Positions 22,946 through 25,315 of a DNA stretch of 25,315 nt are shown here, piece after piece. The stretch's first letter is position 1, and every line of letters begins with the position of its first letter. The stretch covers positions 1-25,315 of the forward strand of contig CAXUEX010000027.1 in NCBI GenBank assembly GCA_964250215.1, read 5' to 3'. The notes beneath the pieces are model-generated. The model was not told where the DNA came from. It saw only the letters and a list, made by a program, of their open reading frames with translations, and made no database searches. This DNA comes from DAIDJM01 sp964250215. GTDB lineage: Bacteria > Pseudomonadota > Alphaproteobacteria > Acetobacterales > Acetobacteraceae. The translations under genes and the position numbers were made by a program.

Positions 22946-23393
22946 CTTCCACCTTCACCTGCCCGGTCAGCCACTCCGTCGTGATGCGCAGCCGGCGGCT
23001 GCCCTGGCCGAGTTCGATCGTGCCGCCGCTCGCGCTGCCATCGGGCGCGAAACGAATGATGCGCACCGGCCCCGGCCCGGCAATCGCGCCCGGCTCCACG
23101 GTGATCTGCGTGTCGGCCGCGATCTTCTGCGCCGCGCCGCCATCCGGCGCGATGCGGTGGCGCGGCGGATCGATCGCCACGTCCACGATGGCGCTCCGCG
23201 CAATGGCGGTGGCGCGCGCCTGCCGCAGCGTCTGCGCAATGGCGCCCGCCGCCGCGCGCGTCTGCAAACCCTGGCTGCGCCGCGGCCCGCGGGAAACCAC
23301 GATGCCGACCATCAGCGCCATGATGGCCAGTACGATCACCAGCTCCAGCAGCGTAAAGCCGGAATCCTGTGCCAAATGGGCGCCGCGCCGCAT
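22935..23393 (-). CDS. gspH: Type II secretion minor pseudopilin GspH
   Basis: A 152-residue minor pseudopilin of the GspH/FimT class. The leader MRRGAHLAQDSG (12 residues) precedes FTLLELVIVLAIMALMVGIVV with Glu at +5. The globular part follows, with LRQARATAIARSAIVDVAID, the GspH/FimT signature of helix and first strand, and RIIRFAPDGSASGGTIELG near the end. The ATG at 23393 is used; a TTG at 23405 would add four residues. Its leader has no repeat cluster and shows what the ancestral leader of gspI and gspJ may have looked like: the cleavage-site DNA of all three genes is nearly identical. It is the first gene of the operon; the major pseudopilin gspG is not next to it. Confidence 0.9.
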   Translation of the reverse strand: MRRGAHLAQDSGFTLLELVIVLAIMALMVGIVVSRGPRRSQGLQTRAAAGAIAQTLRQARATAIARSAIVDVAIDPPRHRIAPDGGAAQKIAADTQITVEPGAIAGPGPVRIIRFAPDGSASGGTIELGQGSRRLRITTEWLTGQVKVEDAK

Positions 23394-23490
23394 GGCGGCA
23401 CACAACGCCGGGCGGATGCGGCTGGCAAGTTAAAGGCTTTCCAGGCGCGGCGCCTTGGCGGCCCGGCATGCGGTCCGTATCCTGCCGCCC

Positions 23491-24501
23491 ATGCCGTTCC
23501 CGTTTTCCGCCATCGTCGCCCAGGACGAGATGAAGCAGGCGCTGCTCATCGCTGCCGTCGATCCCGGGATCGGCGGCGTGCTGGTGTTCGGCGATCGCGG
23601 CACCGGCAAATCCACCGCCATCCGCGCCCTCGCCGCCCTGCTGCCCGAAATGCGGGTGGTGAGCGGCTGCCCCTATAATTGCGATCCCGCCGAGCACGGC
23701 GCCCGCTGCGTCGGCGGCTGCCCCGGCCTCGGCGGCCGCGCCAAATCGGTGCCGGTGCCCGTGGTCGATCTGCCGCTCGGCGCCACCGAAGATCGGGTGG
23801 TCGGCGCGCTGGATCTGGAACGCGCGCTCGCCGCCGGGGTCAAGGCGTTCGAACCCGGCCTGCTGGCCCGCGCCAATCGCGGCTTCCTCTACATCGACGA
23901 AGCCAATCTCCTGGAGGATCATCTCGTCGATCTGCTGCTCGACGTCGCCGCCTCCGGCGAAAACCTTGTGGAGCGCGAGGGCATCAGCATCCGCCATCCG
24001 GCGCGCTTCGTGCTGGTCGGCAGCGGCAACCCCGAGGAAGGCGAGCTGCGGCCGCAATTGCTCGATAGGTTCGGCCTTTCGGTGGAAGTGAAAACGCCCA
24101 ACGATCTGCCCACCCGCGTGCAAGTGGTGCGTCGGCGCGACGAATATGAACGCAATCCCGCCGCCTTCGCCGCGCAATGGAAACGGGCCGAGGCCGCCAC
24201 GCGCAAGCGCATCCTCACCGCCCGCGAGCGGCTCCCGGCTGTGGCCGTGCCCGATGCGGCCATCGAACGCGCCGCCTCGCTCTGCCTGTCGCTCGGCACC
24301 GATGGGCTGCGCGGCGAACTCACGCTGATTCGCGCCGCGCGCGCGCTGGCGGCGCTGGAAGGGCAAGCGGAAGTGGAAGATGCGGCGCTGCGCCGGGTCG
24401 CCCCCTCCGCGCTGCGCCACCGCCTGCGCCGCAATCCGCTCGATGAGGCCGGATCGACCACCAGGGTGGAGCGGGCGCTGGGCGAGGTGTTCGCGGCGTG
24501 A
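23491..24501 (+). CDS. bchI: Magnesium chelatase subunit I (bacteriochlorophyll)
   Basis: AAA+ ATPase subunit that, with BchD and BchH, inserts Mg2+ into protoporphyrin IX, the first committed step of bacteriochlorophyll synthesis. The 336-residue protein has Walker A GDRGTGKST (residues 34-42), Walker B GFLYIDEANLL (131-141), sensor GSGNPEEG (177-184) and the arginine-finger segment RPQLLDRFGL. CPYNCDPAEHGARCVGGCPG is a conserved cysteine-rich loop of BchI. ATG 23491 is the natural start (MPFPFSAIVAQDEMKQAL); a TTG at 23455 is less likely. It is divergent from gspH with 97 bp between them and is coupled to bchD by GTGA. CobN-type B12 chelatase partners are related but lack this cysteine loop. 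Confidence 0.94.
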   Translation: MPFPFSAIVAQDEMKQALLIAAVDPGIGGVLVFGDRGTGKSTAIRALAALLPEMRVVSGCPYNCDPAEHGARCVGGCPGLGGRAKSVPVPVVDLPLGATEDRVVGALDLERALAAGVKAFEPGLLARANRGFLYIDEANLLEDHLVDLLLDVAASGENLVEREGISIRHPARFVLVGSGNPEEGELRPQLLDRFGLSVEVKTPNDLPTRVQVVRRRDEYERNPAAFAAQWKRAEAATRKRILTARERLPAVAVPDAAIERAASLCLSLGTDGLRGELTLIRAARALAALEGQAEVEDAALRRVAPSALRHRLRRNPLDEAGSTTRVERALGEVFAA

Positions 24502-25315
24502 ACGATGCGCAAGCCGCGCTCGCGATATTGGCCGTGGATCCGGGCCTCGGCGCGATATGGCGCGGCGGCCCGGGCCCGGTGCGCGAGCGCTTTCTCGCGG
24601 CCTTGCGCGAAGCCCTGCCGAAAGGCGCGCCCTTCCTGCGCATGGCCGCCGCCATCGACGAAACCGCGCTGCTCGGCGGCCTCGATCTGGCGGCCACGCT
24701 GGCTTCCGGCCGCCCGGTGGCCGAACGCGGCCTGCTGGCCCGGGCGGAAGGCGGCGTGCTCGTGGCCGCCATGGTCGAGCGCCTGCCGGCCGGCACCGCC
24801 GCCATCCTGGCCCAGGCGCTCGACAAGGCAACCGCCGCCTTCGCCGTCGTGGCGCTCGACGAAGGGATAGAAGACGAGCGCGCGCCGGAATCGCTACGCG
24901 ACCGCCTGGGCCTGCACCTGGCAATCGCCGCGCTGTTCGAACCGGGGGCGAGCGCCGCGGAAATCACGGCGGCCCGCGCGCGGCTCGCCGAGATCGCGGT
25001 GCCGGAACCGGCCTCCGCCGCGCTCACCGCAACCGCAATGGCACTCGGCATCGCCTCATTGCGCGCGCCGCTGCTGGCGTTGCGCGCCGCGCGGGCCGCC
25101 GCTGCCCTCGCCCAGCGCACGGAAATCGGCGAAGCCGAGCTGGAACTCGCCGCACGCCTGGTATTGGCGCCGCGCGCGACCGTAGTGCCGGCGCCGCAAG
25201 AGGAACGCCCGCCCGACGCACCGGAACCCGAAAAGCGGGACCGGGAGGAGAACGAAGGCACCGGCGCGCTCGCCGACCAGGTGCTGCAAGCCGCGCGCGC
25301 GGCGCTGCCGCCGGG
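24498..25315 (+). CDS. bchD: Magnesium chelatase subunit D, 3' end beyond the window
   Basis: The first 272 codons of the chelatase D subunit, which forms a platform ring with BchI. The start GTG at 24498 overlaps the bchI stop as GTGA. The N-terminal AAA-like domain has no intact Walker A lysine (the corresponding segment is around residues 10-40), as is usual for BchD. AERGLLARAEGGVLVAAMVERL is the degenerate Walker B region. The sequence then enters the Pro/Glu-rich linker (PPDAPEPEKRDREENEG) that joins this domain to the C-terminal integrin-I (von Willebrand A) domain. That domain lies outside the window, so the gene is truncated only by the edge. Usual length is about 560-600 residues. 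Confidence 0.9.
   Translation, partial: MNDAQAALAILAVDPGLGAIWRGGPGPVRERFLAALREALPKGAPFLRMAAAIDETALLGGLDLAATLASGRPVAERGLLARAEGGVLVAAMVERLPAGTAAILAQALDKATAAFAVVALDEGIEDERAPESLRDRLGLHLAIAALFEPGASAAEITAARARLAEIAVPEPASAALTATAMALGIASLRAPLLALRAARAAAALAQRTEIGEAELELAARLVLAPRATVVPAPQEERPPDAPEPEKRDREENEGTGALADQVLQAARAALPP

Overview
The window is GC-rich, tightly packed alphaproteobacterial DNA, most likely from a bacteriochlorophyll-producing member of the Acetobacteraceae/Rhodospirillales. The reasons are the high GC at third codon positions, the gyrA-coaD-peptidylprolyl isomerase order, TIGR02300 and IalB-type proteins that are mainly alphaproteobacterial, and the start of a magnesium chelatase operon (bchI, bchD) at the right edge. 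The lineage is inferred from gene content, not from a phylogenetic marker search. No tRNA, rRNA, CRISPR array, transposase or phage gene was found.

Layout. 1-4414: a TPR protein, then the overlapping operon gyrA-coaD-ppiase. 4533-6956: a secreted TIGR03118-type protein, then an ECF sigma factor and its membrane anti-sigma partner. 6965-9958: a divergent pair, DUF1329 (minus) and DUF1302 outer-membrane protein (plus), whose start codons are 6 bp apart. 10023-11306: a large palindrome, then a cytochrome P450 (minus). 11376-13480: exodeoxyribonuclease III and dihydroorotase, overlapping by ATGA. 13481-14260: a 453-bp stretch with no convincing gene, then a small unknown protein. 14278-18147: a sulfur-assimilation block with a hot-dog thioesterase and cysteine synthase (minus), a cysteine-free Rrf2 regulator (plus) and sulfite reductase hemoprotein (plus). 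18232-20796: TIGR02300 protein, IalB-like secreted protein, rlmN and cob(I)alamin adenosyltransferase, the last three overlapping end to end. 20941-23393: a minus-strand operon of minor pseudopilins gspH-I-J-K. 23491-25315: bchI and the first part of bchD.

Most interesting points. (1) Two inverted clusters of 7-bp repeats (units close to GTTTCCA/GTTGCCA and their complements) sit exactly in the prepilin leader codons of gspI and gspJ. They lengthen the leaders in frame to about 36 and 28 residues and create strong mRNA hairpins at two translationally coupled junctions. gspH, with a normal short leader, serves as an in-window empty site. (2) A cysK / Rrf2 / cysI block looks like an alphaproteobacterial counterpart of the Firmicutes CymR-CysK circuit. 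It has a 20-bp-period direct repeat in the cysK-rrf2 promoter region, and a 10-bp motif is shared with the cysI upstream region. (3) A 16-bp-arm palindrome lies between two convergent genes and matches the style of dispersed alphaproteobacterial palindromes. These are hypotheses from reading the sequence; no database search or folding was run.
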